Notes under the pieces: generated by a model
The model's database searches: none
What the model was told of the DNA's origin: nothing
What the model saw: the letters and a program-made list of their open reading frames with translations, nothing else
Assembly: GCA_947579605.1 (NCBI GenBank)
Contig: OX388307.1
Location: forward strand, 28,497,237-28,561,236
Length of the DNA: 64,000 nucleotides
Source of the DNA: Athripsodes cinereus
Lineage: Eukaryota > Arthropoda > Insecta > Trichoptera > Leptoceridae
Reading direction: 5' to 3'
Part shown: piece by piece, positions 1 to 10,679 of the stretch
Layout: every line of letters starts with the position of its first letter
How positions within the stretch are numbered: position 1 is the first letter of the stretch
Translations under genes and position numbers: made by a program

Positions 1-60
1 AGGTACACAATACAATATTATTTTCAATGAACAATGAAAAACAATCACAATAATATTACA

Positions 61-106
61 ACTACCTCCCTATTAGAGATATCTCGTGTATAGGGAGGGA
101 GTATAA
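61..106 (-). repeat. Dispersed repeat end, copy 1 (CTCCCTATACACGAGAT type)
   Basis: Read on the - strand this piece has CTCCCTATACACGAGAT, then a short AT stretch, then AGGGAGGTAG. It matches the block at 60162-60205, which lies on the + strand. The flanking A/T-rich sequence (TTGTAATATTATTGTG type) is also loosely shared. It is likely the 3' portion of a retroposon; the family is not identified. Confidence 0.55.
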
Positions 107-300
107 ACCAATTAAAACACACCTATTAAACATTATATACTTTTTTCATTTACTTATATTTATCTATTTATATACCTATATATATATTTTACACAACACA
201 CATTATAACTATACTTAACTATATTATCTCACCATCCATCATTCACAAAGACTCACCAACACATACCACAATTCATTCTAACCCAAAAACACACCATCCA

Positions 301-326
301 ACACACACACACACACACACACTCAC

Positions 327-357
<31 letters not shown>
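301..357. repeat. (AC)n microsatellite, interrupted
   Basis: Two runs of AC dinucleotides (301-322 and 330-357) are separated by a short TCACCCTC interruption. The surrounding 107-650 stretch is AT-rich and C-rich on this strand, with no credible coding frame. Confidence 0.95.
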
Positions 358-649
358 TCTATCAGAAAAAATAAACCAAAAATACACAAGACATGCAAAA
401 TTTCACTTCTTATAAATCATTTCCCACCCTAGAATCACATCACTATCAATTGCATTTCACATTGTATTCATATTTGTCTTTACAACATATTCCTTTACAA
501 AATAAATGACTTATAAAAGTATTTCTTTTAATAATAATAATAGTTTATTAAACATAAATATCACTTACAATAATTGAACAATAAAATAATACATTTTTTT
601 TTTAATACAATTACTCCCCAAACCTAAAAATAGATTTGGTATAGATTGA

Positions 650-832
650 GTGAAGGATGAATGATATTAGAAATTATGTTGTTAATTATTATGTAATGTC
701 CTTAAATCGCCTCAACACAGGCATACGCCTAGTGAGGCTATCAAATATGTTAATTATGTTAATTATGTTATGTTATGTTAAATATGTATGTAGAATGAAA
801 ATTAATAAATAAATTAAAAAAAAAAAAAAAAA
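650..832 (+). repeat. Retroposon 3' end with poly(A) tail
   Basis: The segment has a short GC-richer block with CATACGCCTAGTGAGGC near 720-740, then tandem TTAATTATG units (about 750-775), then a run of 17 A (816-832). This layout is typical of a truncated LINE or SINE insertion on the + strand. The family is unknown. Confidence 0.5.
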
Positions 833-937
833 GACATCCCCTGAATCTCTCATAACAAAGAACGGATCGCACTTCACTGGGTAGTTCATTGAAATGTTTT
901 ATTCCTAGGTATGAATAGTGCCGCTGATATTCACAGT

Positions 938-1148
938 AAAGCACTGTAAACTTTCACTTAATTGTTATATTGAATTAAAAGCTTTTCGGACGTACGTCCA
1001 TCTTCAGTAATAATCCTACAACTGATTATTTTGTAAGATTATTATAGTTGTAAGATTATTATAGTTGTAAGATTATTACTGAAGATGGACGTATGTCCGT
1101 AAAACTTTTAATTCAGTACGACAATTAAGTGAAAGTTTACAGTGTTTT
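938..1148. mobile_element. Hairpin MITE with arms of about 80 bp
   Basis: Positions 938-1020 and 1065-1148 are inverted repeats: AAGCACTGTAAACTTTCACT at the left end matches the complement of AGTGAAAGTTTACAGTGTTT at the right end, with a few mismatches further in. The loop holds three tandem copies of a GTAAGATTATTATAGTT unit (about 1030-1075). There is no coding capacity, so it is most likely a non-autonomous DNA transposon. No clear target duplication was found. Confidence 0.7.
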
Positions 1149-1610
1149 ATTTTTAAATATTTTTTATTATCGAAATTAAAATGAACTTTTATAGTGTTTC
1201 CTCTTCGAATATCGAAAAGTTATATTCACAGCGTAAACACAGTTACCCTTTAACAATACTAAATAAAAACACAAGATTTATTTTTAGATATTTATATCAA
1301 AATATTGCAAATATCGTTAATCGATATATAAATTTAGTCTTAAACATAAATATATTTGTATTAATAACAAGTTTCTTTATGAATAAACATAATAATCTTG
1401 TTTCATTAGCATATTTTTATGACTTTGTTGTTGCAGGCATTCATATTTTTTGAACAATATTGTAATTTACTTGCAATTGCATCAGTAACAAGGATAGCTG
1501 TTTAAATTGTTTTAAATAAATACGCCCGATCAGTCTTACAAACTTGTTATTATAGTAGATTCAAATAAATAATAATACTTAACTTTTATTAACAGAATAG
1601 ACAAAAATAA
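1149..1610. other. AT-rich stretch, nothing recognised
   Basis: There is a 90-codon open frame on + (1181-1453), but its composition is simply A/T-rich (I, N, F, Y), it matches no family I know, and there is no splice or codon support. I see no gene here. Confidence 0.6.
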
Positions 1611-1617
1611 TAAATCT

Positions 1618-1690
1618 GGGATCGAACCGCGCACGTCTTGTGCATGAGGCTGAGACTCTAACTCCAGGATATCGACAAACTCAACAAATT
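1618..1690 (-). repeat. tRNA-derived SINE head
   Basis: On the - strand this reads as a degenerate tRNA-like unit: GGAGTTAGAGTCTCAGCCTC, then a B-box-like GGTTCGATCCC. It matches the + strand block at 23215-23300, which has the same order of motifs. The repetition and poor tRNA pairing indicate a SINE rather than a working tRNA gene. Confidence 0.55.
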
Positions 1691-2150
1691 ACAACAACAT
1701 TATGTTAAATGGTGGACTTGTAGCGAGAGCAACGTCTTCCATTTAACCGTTTAAAAAAGAATAGAGACAAAAGGTAATATACTAAAGATAAAACAATAAA
1801 AAAAATATTGAAGTGAGAGGTATTGTGTAGTACTGAAATTTTAGCCATCACCTACTAATTCTGCTTTTCACTTAGGGAGGAGGGATGTAATGCTCTAATA
1901 TGTAAGATATGGAAAGTTGACAATGCGATAGCTCTCACTCTATCCGTTGAACACCATTTTTGATGACAGATAATGTTGGGCTATTTCGTATTTGAGGAGG
2001 AAAATGATTCCAAAATCCACCACTTTGAATGGTGAATGATGATTAATACTGAGTCATAAACAAGATGCCATTCCTACTGTTAGACCCGGTTAAGCTATGT
2101 CCTACTCATAAACAGAGATTATGAGTAAGGTGTAAAGTAGCATTCACATT
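1691..2150. other. Unassigned noncoding stretch
   Basis: This is AT-rich sequence with no frame worth reporting and no repeat that I could pair within the window. Confidence 0.5.
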
Positions 2151-2156
2151 GCTTCA

Positions 2157-2618
2157 CTTTGGATGATCATCCGGAGTGTCAGGGTCAAACCTGTTCATCG
2201 AAAGTGAACACGTCTGTTCACACTTGTTCATCCTATGCTTTCACTGCCATGTCAACACTCTCAGTCATGTTGTATGTAGTTTAACATATTTTCGTACAAA
2301 AATAATTGAACAAATTCAAAAATGAAAAATAACACATAAAATAAATTAATATATAGCTCTCGACTGCATAATAATTTTGTACATGATTCTGACATTCAAT
2401 ACAAATTCATAGAGAATAAAACAAATAATAAGATAAAACTTGTTTATGGTCGTTTCAGTGAAAGGACCTTTCATCAAAATTATGACGAGTGGTAATCTTT
2501 TTCCTCCGTCATCGCTAGTTATCACTATTGATGAAACGCCCGTTCACACCTATTCGTCTTGGAGGATCATCCGGAGTGATCACTGAAAGTGAACAAATGT
2601 GAACGACCCTTAACAGTA
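2157..2618. repeat. Paired GATCATCCGGAGTG repeat block
   Basis: Two blocks share GGATGATCATCCGGAGTG-like sequence (about 2161-2180) and GGAGGATCATCCGGAGTG (about 2561-2580). Each is followed by GAAAGTGAACA and accompanied by GTTCACAC motifs. The pair about 400 bp apart, with partly inverted internal motifs, suggests the subterminal repeats of a small non-autonomous DNA element. The ends are uncertain. Confidence 0.4.
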
Positions 2619-2782
2619 TTTTTTTAACTTTATGCCTGGCTAAAACGATTTTACTCAAATAGCAATATTAAAACTTTCGATTTTATGATGACTAAGAACA
2701 CCGCAGAAAAAAATAATTTGTGAGAAAAGTTTTTCGTTTAGTTAGGGTTAACATTACACATATCTAATTAGCCAAGTAATGC

Positions 2783-2891
2783 GTGGGAATAGGTGACGCG
2801 ATTGGCACAAAGACGCTTTGAATGGAGGAGGCTAGTTTATGCCCTGTGCTCCCGAGAGGAGCGTTGAGGGCGACGATGATGATGTTGAATA
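2783..2891 (+). pseudogene. LINE 3' end fragment (same family as 36535-36866)
   Basis: This matches the last third of the LINE fragments at 30195-30545 and 36535-36866. Shared blocks include AGGTGACGCGATTGGCACA and GCCCTGTGCTCCCGAGAGGA, and it ends in a GATGATGATG run. It is the extreme C-terminal coding end plus microsatellite tail of a non-LTR retrotransposon, heavily 5'-truncated. Confidence 0.75.
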
Positions 2892-2931
2892 AGTCAAGTT
2901 TAAATATACTTTTTTAATATGATTAAAGTGT

Positions 2932-3040
2932 CAGAACTGTGGGAGAGCTGTTTCGCGCCGCCCAGATCAGGCAAGCTTTCTCCCAAATGGTCTTCAACGT
3001 TGGGAGGACCCGGCAAGACACGTGAAGAAGAAAAAGAATA
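2932..3040 (+). pseudogene. LINE ORF2 C-terminal remnant ending in GAAGAAGAA tail
   Basis: One frame reads RTVGELFRAAQ, then a short diverged stretch, then RTRQDT and a stop, followed by an AAGAAGAAAAAGAATAATG tail. The same peptide and tail occur at 13082-13215. Such endings are typical of insect non-LTR retrotransposon ORF2; the clade is undetermined. It is 5'-truncated. Confidence 0.7.
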
Positions 3041-3490
3041 ATGATTAATATAATATTTTTTAAGTATTCACCTACCTCAATATGTTCCTTCGATTCATTC
3101 ATGTGAGTAGGTTGGTAGGCGTCAAAAAAGTGATAATCATTTTATTTTACGGGATTTTCCCCAGTGCGTAATGGAAACCACAAACCATGAGTTGGATGTG
3201 GTATATTATTATTATCGTTATTATATCTAGATATACAACGGTCTTTTTATATGTTATAATAAATTATGCAAATATTCAATATACATACAGTAATACTATG
3301 GAGTTGTACAAAGGTTGGGTAAGAGAAATAGATTAGTTCCTCTAAGTTCCCGGTAATAAAAGAATGATATTATTTTCTTTGTGTTGTCTACCCTTTTCTT
3401 TGTTTTTGAGAGTCAGACTAATCAATTTTTTTTTAGATGAATCTGGATTTAAAATTAACCGTAATCCACCTCAAACACCCTCACGTGGAA
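3041..3490. other. Unassigned noncoding stretch
   Basis: AT-rich sequence. The 79-codon frame at 3364-3603 runs through the SINE head below and is not a credible gene. Confidence 0.5.
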
Positions 3491-3494
3491 TAAG

Positions 3495-3553
3495 TCGACA
3501 GCGGATAGAATCGAACCCCTTGGAGTCCAAGACTCTACCATCAGAAAACCAAC
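3495..3553 (-). repeat. tRNA-like SINE head (second type)
   Basis: On the - strand, TGATGGTAGAGTCTTGGAC is followed by CCAAGGGGTTCGATTCTATCC, resembling an anticodon arm and a B box. Acceptor-stem pairing is poor and the A box is degenerate, so I call it SINE-derived or a tRNA pseudogene. Confidence 0.45.
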
Positions 3554-3895
3554 CTTTATTTAACCAAAGATACGTTAGTATAACAAGACTGTGCACCTCT
3601 TAATAAACGTTCCACCTAGGACAGTTTGTGTAAGGGTGCTATGCCGTTATATAAATCTACTATTTTTTTTATTTTATTTCTATTTTATAAACACATATTA
3701 ACACAAATAAAAAATATTGTACATGTTTAATATATTTTCTAAAATAAATACGTTTTTAACCCCTCCAGAAAGTGACTACGAAAAACACTTGTGTAGGAGG
3801 GGCAAGCAGTGTCTTTATATAATATCAAAAGAATTATCCAATACAATAGTGCTACATATTATGATTATGTGTTTCCAGTATGTACTGCAATATGT

Positions 3896-4051
3896 CAGGA
3901 GCCTAAGTTGGATTTTTCGTACCGTCAGTAACGCTACATTATCTCTATGGTAATAACGGAAATTGCTAATGTTGCTCCATGAAGATAATGTTCTTACCAT
4001 GGAGATAATATAGCGTTACTGACGGTATGAGCAATCCGACTTAGGCTCCTG
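3896..4051. mobile_element. Hairpin MITE, arms about 57 bp
   Basis: CAGGAGCCTAAGTTGGAT at 3896 pairs with ATCCGACTTAGGCTCCTG ending at 4051. The arms continue inward through GTCAGTAACGCTA / TAGCGTTACTGAC to an AT-rich loop near 3953-3994. There is no open frame of its own. The structure fits a small palindromic MITE; the target duplication is not clear. Confidence 0.75.
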
Positions 4052-4585
4052 CAGGAACGGACAACACATTCCCTCTCACACTGTATTCTTTATTTTTTTC
4101 ATAGCAATGCGATGTTGGAAAACATATTTTTGTACAAGCGTTTTTTTTGCCCTTTTCATAATGGATTGATGGATAGATTTGATGAAAATGATTGAAGCAA
4201 ATTATTTTACACAAAATATTTTCGATTCAGTCATGTTCGACTTCGTGTTTTAAAAAATGATTAAAACATATTCCTATATATAATTAAATAATGTTAATCG
4301 AGACATTACTGTACATACAATATACCTATATCTATAAAAAATATGTACTGAAAATGCATCGCCTCACTGTTGCTAAGTGCTACAATAATGCTCATAGAAC
4401 ATTGACTTGTTATTTTATTTTTACGTTTCCTTGTTACTTATACCACACCGTTCCTTTGATAATGACATTAGAGAACTAAAAATGTTTTGAGACTCAATTA
4501 CCACGAAATAATATACACTTAGTGGAAGAGGTTGGATGGTTTCCGCCATTCGGAAACGAGAAGGCGATTAGCTAGATAGTAGACC
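4052..4585. other. Unassigned noncoding stretch
   Basis: No gene or repeat pairing recognised. The short frame at 4291-4479 lacks any recognisable feature. Confidence 0.5.
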
Positions 4586-4587
4586 AG

Positions 4588-4799
4588 CAGGGCTACTCTT
4601 GACAAAACTAAACACGATCTTAATCTAGTCTTGATCTTGATCATACGACGCACGAAGTGACTATTGGCCAAAATTACACGCAAACCGATCGCGCGTTAGC
4701 GGTAGCGCGATGTTTTTGACTATAGTCCCTTCGTGCGTCGTATGATCAAGATCAAGACTAGATTAAGATCGTGTTTAGTTTTGTCAAGAGTAACCCTGC
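4588..4799. mobile_element. Hairpin MITE, arms about 70 bp, with GC-rich core
   Basis: The left arm (4588-4657) and right arm (4729-4799) are near-perfect inverted repeats, from CAGGGCTACTCTTGACAAAA / TTTTGTCAAGAGTAACCCTG at the ends to GATCATACGACGCACGAAG / CTTCGTGCGTCGTATGATC at the inner edge. The 70-bp core contains its own small hairpin with CGATCGCGCG and CGGTAGCGCGAT. A related terminus appears at 24933-24975. Confidence 0.8.
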
Positions 4800-5002
4800 A
4801 GGCTCTAGAGGGAAGTGAGTATGCAAAATCTGAGGACCGAGTTCCATGAATGCAGTTCGGTGGAGAATAGCTCAGAGAATAATAATTTAGATGTTGTTGG
4901 ATCATTTTATGGTCCAATTTTTTTTAGCCCCCCCCCCTCATATTTGTATGAATATCGATGGAATATAAAGTAATTTTATTGACGATACTGCTATTCCATT
5001 TT

Positions 5003-5080
5003 ATGGCATATTCCACAAGTGGGGTAGCTAGCAGACCAACAGAATGCAATAAACATGCCCTCTCCGTGCCAAAAAATGAT
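5003..5080 (-). repeat. Dispersed family A copy
   Basis: Read on +, the block has ATTCCACAAGTGGGGTAGC, then CTAGCAGACCAAC, then ATGCAATAAACATG and CCTCTCCGTGCC. This is the reverse complement of the module best seen at 56673-56788. A 159-codon - strand frame (4924-5403) runs through it and gives a repeat-derived peptide. Confidence 0.65.
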
Positions 5081-5402
5081 AAACATTGTTCCATATAAGT
5101 GTTTGTACTGTAGCTCTTAACAAATGTAAGGTGATGTGATGTGCAGATCATTTCTTCAGGATATATTTCATCTATGTATACACAACTTGTAGAGGAGATT
5201 ACAGATAATGTCCACAAAGTGGAATGAAGGAAATATATGCCCCCTCCATAAGAAAGGGGATCAACTACTTGGTGGTAATTATAGAGTATAACTCTCTTAA
5301 ACACATCATATAAGGTGCTCTCATCCATTTTATTCAGAACATTGGAACCATTTTTGTGGAAAAAATTCTTGAACCACATCAGTGTGGACTGGTGGTGGAA
5401 CA

Positions 5403-5595
5403 AATATCAATATTAATAAACACAGTTATTTTTTTCACGGTTTTTTTTTTAAAAACTCAATCACTTTCGTCAAAAGCTCAGTTTGACATTTTCAAGAGGA
5501 CTGATTGGAAAAATATCAACATTAACGAAAGCGCTCGAGTTTTTTTTTAAAAAAATGTGAAAAATTAACTGTGTTTAAATACGTTAATATTTGTA
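5403..5595. mobile_element. Small inverted-repeat element with AAACACAGTTA termini
   Basis: Left AATATTAATAAACACAGTTA (about 5409-5428) pairs with the complement of TTAACTGTGTTTAAATACG (about 5567-5585). Both arms continue through T-rich runs to AAAAACTC / GAGTTTTT. Similar AACACAGTTAATATTTCAC sequence begins the element at 23866, so the two may be related. Noncoding. Confidence 0.6.
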
Positions 5596-5699
5596 ATAAG
5601 ACATGTGTTTGGGTTTAACAAGAGTTTAGGAGGGGAAGCTCAGGACATAACACAATTATGTCTGTAAAGGGGCACAACATTGCCCATGTTTTCTGTTTC

Positions 5700-6010
5700 C
5701 AAATATATCTTTAAGTTTACTGTATATCTTGATCCTGTTGGCGAATGTCTGTACTTTTTAGTAAATAAATAAATCTAGGGTGGGTGGCAAATCTCATCAC
5801 CAAATCGAAGGTGTTAGATGTATTATATGCGATTTTTTAAGAACATTTGCCTTTTACATGACGCTCAAAAACTGAGAATTTTGTGAGAGACCTGTTTTGC
5901 CTAGAACTTCACCAAACATTATGTACTTGTTACTAAATATTATTAACTTATTAGGTTGACTGGAAGATGTTGTTTGTGTTACAACGAGTCCGCCTTTTTA
6001 CTGCTCTTTG
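5700..6010 (+). repeat. LINE/SINE 3' UTR debris
   Basis: The segment holds TTTAGTAAATAAATAAAT (about 5758-5775, a retroposon tail), a family A scrap GGGTGGGTGGCAAATCTCATC on the opposite strand, and GACTGGAAGATGTTGTTTG followed by CGAGTCCGCCTTTTTACTG (about 5958-6005). The last resembles the 'GACTGGAAGA...AAGTCCGCCTTTGT' 3' ends that I recall from lepidopteran LINEs. Confidence 0.45.
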
Positions 6011-7165
6011 TTTTACATAATTTTTAACTTACTATTATTTGTATTTTTAATCTTTGTTAAGATCTTTTTTTATTATTAAATTTATTGCCTATTTTTTATA
6101 CAATTTTTCCTATTTGTAATTAGACTATTATCCTGGATATTATTTAGTATTTATTTATTAAAGGTAAAAATGTATTATAAAATAATGGCTACGTAATAAG
6201 TCTACACAAAATAATATTTATTTTAATTATCAATATCGACAGATGACTAATTATAAATAATTAAGAAGTTTTTTTTATTATCTAGTTTACCTAGCATTAG
6301 TAATCTTAAAATATAAATAATATGAACAAATTCATAAGATCGCTATAATTAATGCATTTTCTATATTTTTATGATAATTATCTTATTGTACACTAGCGCA
6401 GTTTTATCCAGCTTCGCGAGGATTATCAAAAAATGTGAAAATTATTTAAAAACTGGCAATACCATGAATGCAAATTTTTGACAGATCTATCGTGATATTG
6501 GAGAATTATTTTGGCGTATTAATCTCGTTTTTAGAATAAGCAATTGAAACGTTTTTATACAAATACAATTTTAAGACATTATGTAAAAAATTATATTAAA
6601 CAATAGTTTTGGCATAGAGTCTGGTTTTTAGAATTAGCAATTGTAACGCTTTTACACTAATAAATTTTTTAGACATTATAGGATAAGTATAAAAAAAAAT
6701 CATATTTTACATCAATCATGATGTTCAACAAAAAGAAATAATAATGTTATGTTTTGACTAAACATGTAGAAAGCAATATTAAATTCCTGTACAAATCTGG
6801 TGACGTAGGATCATATTAATTATTGTTATTTTATATCTGTCAATAAAAAGATACCTTAATGTTAATAGTCTAAATCTACCTAGAGAATTGTAACTTCCAA
6901 AGAGTGTATAATTTTTCCTTTTTAAGTTTAATCTATAGTTATAACCTGAAACAATAAACCCATGATTTTAAATGGCGGAAATAATCCAGACAAGGATGCA
7001 TCGCCAATATTCTAAAAAAAAAAAAAAATCCCCTGTTTTGCTTAGCTACCTACTGTGTCCATAAAGTGCATATCGACTGTCCTGTTCCATAGCTCAACAA
7101 GTCAAAAATTTCCAAAATTTTAATTTAATTGGTATAATACACACACTCAATGACACTCTTTTAAT
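6011..7165. other. AT-rich noncoding stretch
   Basis: Very AT-rich, with homopolymer runs (for example 14 or more A near 7014-7027). No coding frame, RNA gene or paired repeat recognised. Confidence 0.55.
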
Positions 7166-7166
7166 A

Positions 7167-7425
7167 CACTGAGAAAAATACTCAAAACGAATCATTGGTA
7201 CAGTACTATCAGATTAGGACCAGAGATCGTACAAACGATTCATTGGTATAAATCTATAATATTAACTCTTCGCAAACAAATCATTGGTAAATTTACCAAC
7301 AACTTGTTTGCGAAGAGTTAATATTATAGATTCGTACTAATGAATCGTTTGTACGATCTCTGGTCCCAATCTGATAGTACGTACCAATGATTCGTTGTGA
7401 AATTTCGTTAGTATTTTTCTCAGTG
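7167..7425. mobile_element. Tc1/mariner-type MITE, full-length hairpin, TA target
   Basis: The ends CACTGAGAAAAATAC and GTATTTTTCTCAGTG are inverted and flanked on both sides by TA (7165-7166, 7426-7427). The arms run almost the full length (about 115 bp each, loop near 7285-7297). They include CAGATTAGGACCAGAGATCG / CGATCTCTGGTCCCAATCTG, where small differences show divergence. The TA duplication and hairpin form fit a Tc1/mariner-derived MITE. Confidence 0.85.
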
Positions 7426-7658
7426 TAGGTACCACAAATAATTAACTGTGAAAAATACACGGTTCCTTTAATAGGTACATATATTAAATATGTAGTTATG
7501 GAAAACAAATAAAGTACCTACCTACCTACCTATTTTCAATTCCACAAATAAATATTTCGAATAATTTTAACTATTAAACGGAACAATAACAACGTGTGTC
7601 TTTAACAGTAGCGCGATTATTAAATAGAATATATTTATTTTCACTTTATGGTCTTTAA

Positions 7659-8384
7659 GGGCTCCGTTTAGCAAAAACGGTAAAATATTCTATTTTCAAC
7701 AAATTTCATAGAAAAACTGCCAAAACTTGTTGACCCTTGCGAACATATTGATTTGATAAAACAAAATATCAAATATTTATTACCAATATTAGTTTTTTTA
7801 CTAAAAAATAAATAAATCGCAGACTGACGAGATTTATTTAGGTACCCTTTGTTATATCAAAATACAAATTATGTGTAAAATATATATATTTTTTATTCAT
7901 CTAACCAAGCATATAAATACTATAGATTTTAGCAAACTTTTTTTAATATACAAAAAATTGAGTTCATGATTGTGGTGATTTTTGGTTTCAAAATTAGAGA
8001 AATTTTATCAAAAAAATATTTTTTAAGTCGGTCAATAACCATGAAAAAAACAAAAAACCATTGATTTTTTTTGTTCTATAATTGTAATAACTATCTAAAT
8101 ATTCTTAATATTAAAATAAATATATGAAAATTTGTAGGGTTCTTGTGCATTTATGTACCAAACACACCGCCGAATTTGATTTTAAGAAATATGCTTTTTT
8201 AATAATCGAATACTATGAAGCTAAAATCGAGTTTATTTTTAAAGTTTAAGTTTGATATTGGTAATCAACATTTGTTTTCATATTTTATCAAATCAAAATG
8301 TTCGTAGGGTTAACAAGTTTTGAGAGTTTGTGTACCAAACTTGTTAAAAATTGAATGTTTTATCGTTTTTGCTAAAGGGGCCCC
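7659..8384. mobile_element. TTAA-flanked non-autonomous element, TIRs of about 130 bp
   Basis: TTAA lies at 7655-7658 and 8385-8388. The left end starts GGGCTCCGTTTAGCAAAAAC and the right end, reverse-complemented, starts GGGGCCCCTTTAGCAAAAAC. Similarity continues about 130 bp inward (AAAACTTGTTGACCCTTGCG versus AAAACTTGTTAACCCTACG; TGATTTGATAAAA on both). The core is noncoding. TTAA targeting is known for piggyBac and Kolobok elements; these termini differ from the piggyBac at 45638. Confidence 0.75.
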
Positions 8385-8388
8385 TTAA

Positions 8389-9310
8389 GGCATTATGTAA
8401 ACAAACGAAAATTACAAAAACGGGGATTTCTCGAACATAAATCATTTTTTACTTATTGAGTTATGCGACTTGAAAGTCGATATGTACAAACATATTAATG
8501 AACAGACTATTTAATTATTATAATAATTATAACAAAATAAATCTAGATTTTATTCAATTGAATATATTGAACAACTAACAATATTAAATTATCCGATTAA
8601 ATATTTTGCAGATATTACACCTACAAATTCTTACTGTCTGGTATCATTTTATTTACACTCAACAGAAAATACTTATTATACGACATATTTCCAAGGTTCA
8701 TAATAATAATAATAATATGTAATATTTTCTGTAGATTTCGTCTCCAATTAGCATAAATATTATTTGTTACAATATGCTTACGATAACCTGTATTAGTAAG
8801 CACCTATAAAAAGTGATGTATAGGTCCAAGGTTCTGATACGTTATTTATTTGGATATCTATTCATAGTCATATTATAATATATTTAGGTATGAAAATATT
8901 AGGTATTTAACTTTAATTGGCACAGGCAACTAGCCTACTGGCTGACCCACCCATGAGATGAAGATATGTCTCTTTTTTTCTGGAATTTTTAAACTATAAA
9001 ATATAAGAGTTAGAAAAGACAACGTCATCTTACTTGGTAATTTCCCAGACGAAACCCGTTTGTGGAAGCAAAATTATATATTTAATAGTGTAATAAATAA
9101 TATTAGATAATGTGTTGATAATAAAATAAATAATCAAGGATAATCATTTCAATAAAGGGAATCCGATACCTATAATCAATAATCAATAAAATTCCTATGT
9201 TTTCCTTAATGAACTTTATTATTGGGTGACTATAAATGTACTATGTAATTATGTATATTCGGGATATCTATATATAGTTTATATACATACGTCCACAGAA
9301 TTTTATAGAT
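8389..9310. other. AT-rich noncoding stretch
   Basis: No convincing gene or element. There are short AT microrepeats such as TAATAATAATAATAAT near 8700. Confidence 0.5.
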
Positions 9311-9317
9311 ATAGCTA

Positions 9318-9607
9318 CTAGCTGACCCGGCAAACGTTGTTTTGCCATACACTAATATCGCTATTAAAAAAATAGGGGTTGATGGTAGAAAGATGAAAAT
9401 TAAGGGCTGTATGTATTTCTTAATGCTACACCATAAAAAAAATAAAAAAAAATTGTCCAAAAAATAAACTTTTAGGGGTGTGAAAAATAAATGTTTGTCG
9501 ATTCTCAGACCTACCCGACAAGCACACAAAATTTCATCAAAATCGGTCCAGCCGTTTCGGAGGAGGATGATAACAAACAACGTGACACGAGAGTCTTATA
9601 ATTATAT
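9318..9607 (+). repeat. Insect repeat with GCTGACCCGGCAAACGTTG head
   Basis: The block starts GCTGACCCGGCAAACGTTG, passes through ATTTCATCAAAATCGGTCCA and GCCGTTTCGGAGGAGGATG, and ends GTGACACGAGAGTCTTATA. This order is a very common dispersed repeat in many insect genomes; I recall the pattern but cannot assign it to a named class without a search. The 116-codon - frame over it is a by-product of the repeat. Confidence 0.75.
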
Positions 9608-10100
9608 TAGATTTAAATATTTAATAAAAATATGTTAGCGAATATAAAAAGAATATCGTAAGCATAATCTTATAGATTGGACATTAAATTTTGAATACGA
9701 ATATACATTATAATTAACAAGCCGATAGTAATGAATAAATAGATAATTAGAACCGTCCGTAAATTACTCCAAATATTGACGAGTAAAGGTTTAAAATCCA
9801 ATCGGTTAAAATTATTATCTTTATTCATTATTTTTTTTTATAATCTTAATCTACGAATCATCAAACGACATAACAATAATATGTAAAATAGTTTCTTTCA
9901 ATGCGCGCAAGTTGCGTTATAAGAAATTTACATAGAATCTTCTTAAGTCGATATAAAGTAGTTATTTCAAAACCCAGATAAATGTAAAAAAAGTAAATTA
10001 CGTATACCGAACTTCATATCATAATAGGTAGGTACGTTAGAAAACTTTATCATGCGACGTCGAATTTTAAATTTAGAGATGTGACGAATATCCAGCTACT
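9608..10100. other. AT-rich noncoding stretch
   Basis: Nothing recognised on either strand. Confidence 0.5.
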
Positions 10101-10108
10101 AAATAAAC

Positions 10109-10638
10109 TAGTGTTGTGGAATTCTCAAGAAATAATTTTTCGAGAAATTTACCGAGAAATTTCTCAGTTAATTTCTCGAAGTACAGAATTTTTGGAGATT
10201 TTTTTTATTTTTTATTTACCTAATAGTATAATAATAATAAACACTTTATTCAATCAATCAATAACAATGTCCAAATGTTGAGGCAATTTATCACCAATAT
10301 GGCTACAATTAATAATGGAAATAAAAAAATGTTAGGTACCTACATAGAAAAAAGTGCTAATAACTGATGAAAAATCTTGATGTTTGACACTCCACATGCC
10401 CATATTTAAGTTAAAAAAAAATTGCAGGTACGTACAGGGAAAAAAGTGTTAATAACCTCTGATTTGGGCCTTAATCAGCCCCACAAATTTTTGGATCAAT
10501 CAGGTTGGCTGCGAAGTGTACTGGGAGAAAGGTCATAATACCACTAAGAAAAATGGAGAGAAATTTCTCTTCCATCAGAGGAGAAATTTCTCGTTCTCGA
10601 GAAATTTCTTTGGAGAATTTTCTCTTCTCACATCACTA
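10109..10638. mobile_element. hAT-type MITE, copy 1 (older)
   Basis: The ends are TAGTGTTGTGGAATTCTC and, on the opposite strand, TAGTGATGTGAGAAGAGAA. The flanking 8-mers AAATAAAC (10101-10108) and AAATTGAC (10639-10646) differ at two places, consistent with an old 8-bp duplication. Both subterminal regions are packed with the palindrome GAGAAATTTCTC. The middle (AATAATAATAAACACTTTAT, CAATCAATAACAATGTCC) is shared with the copy at 26193-26586. Noncoding. Confidence 0.8.
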
Positions 10639-10679
10639 AAATTGACTATCCAAATTTACTAGCTAAATATACGAAATCG

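Noticed and set aside
1181..1453. 90-codon + frame as a gene
   Set aside because: I/N/F/Y-rich composition expected from AT-rich DNA and no supporting signals.
3495..3553. Functional tRNA genes at 3495, 11745, 23215, 28460
   Set aside because: B-box-like motifs are present but acceptor stems and A boxes are poor, and one type (1618, 23215) is repeated as a dispersed element; SINE heads are more likely.
4924..5403. 159-codon frame on the - strand
   Set aside because: It runs through a family A repeat (its LLHSVGLLATPLVEYA part is a translation of that repeat) and shows no known domain or splice context.
9230..9580. 116-codon - frame
   Set aside because: Overlaps the GCTGACCCGGCAAACGTTG repeat in antisense; no protein features.
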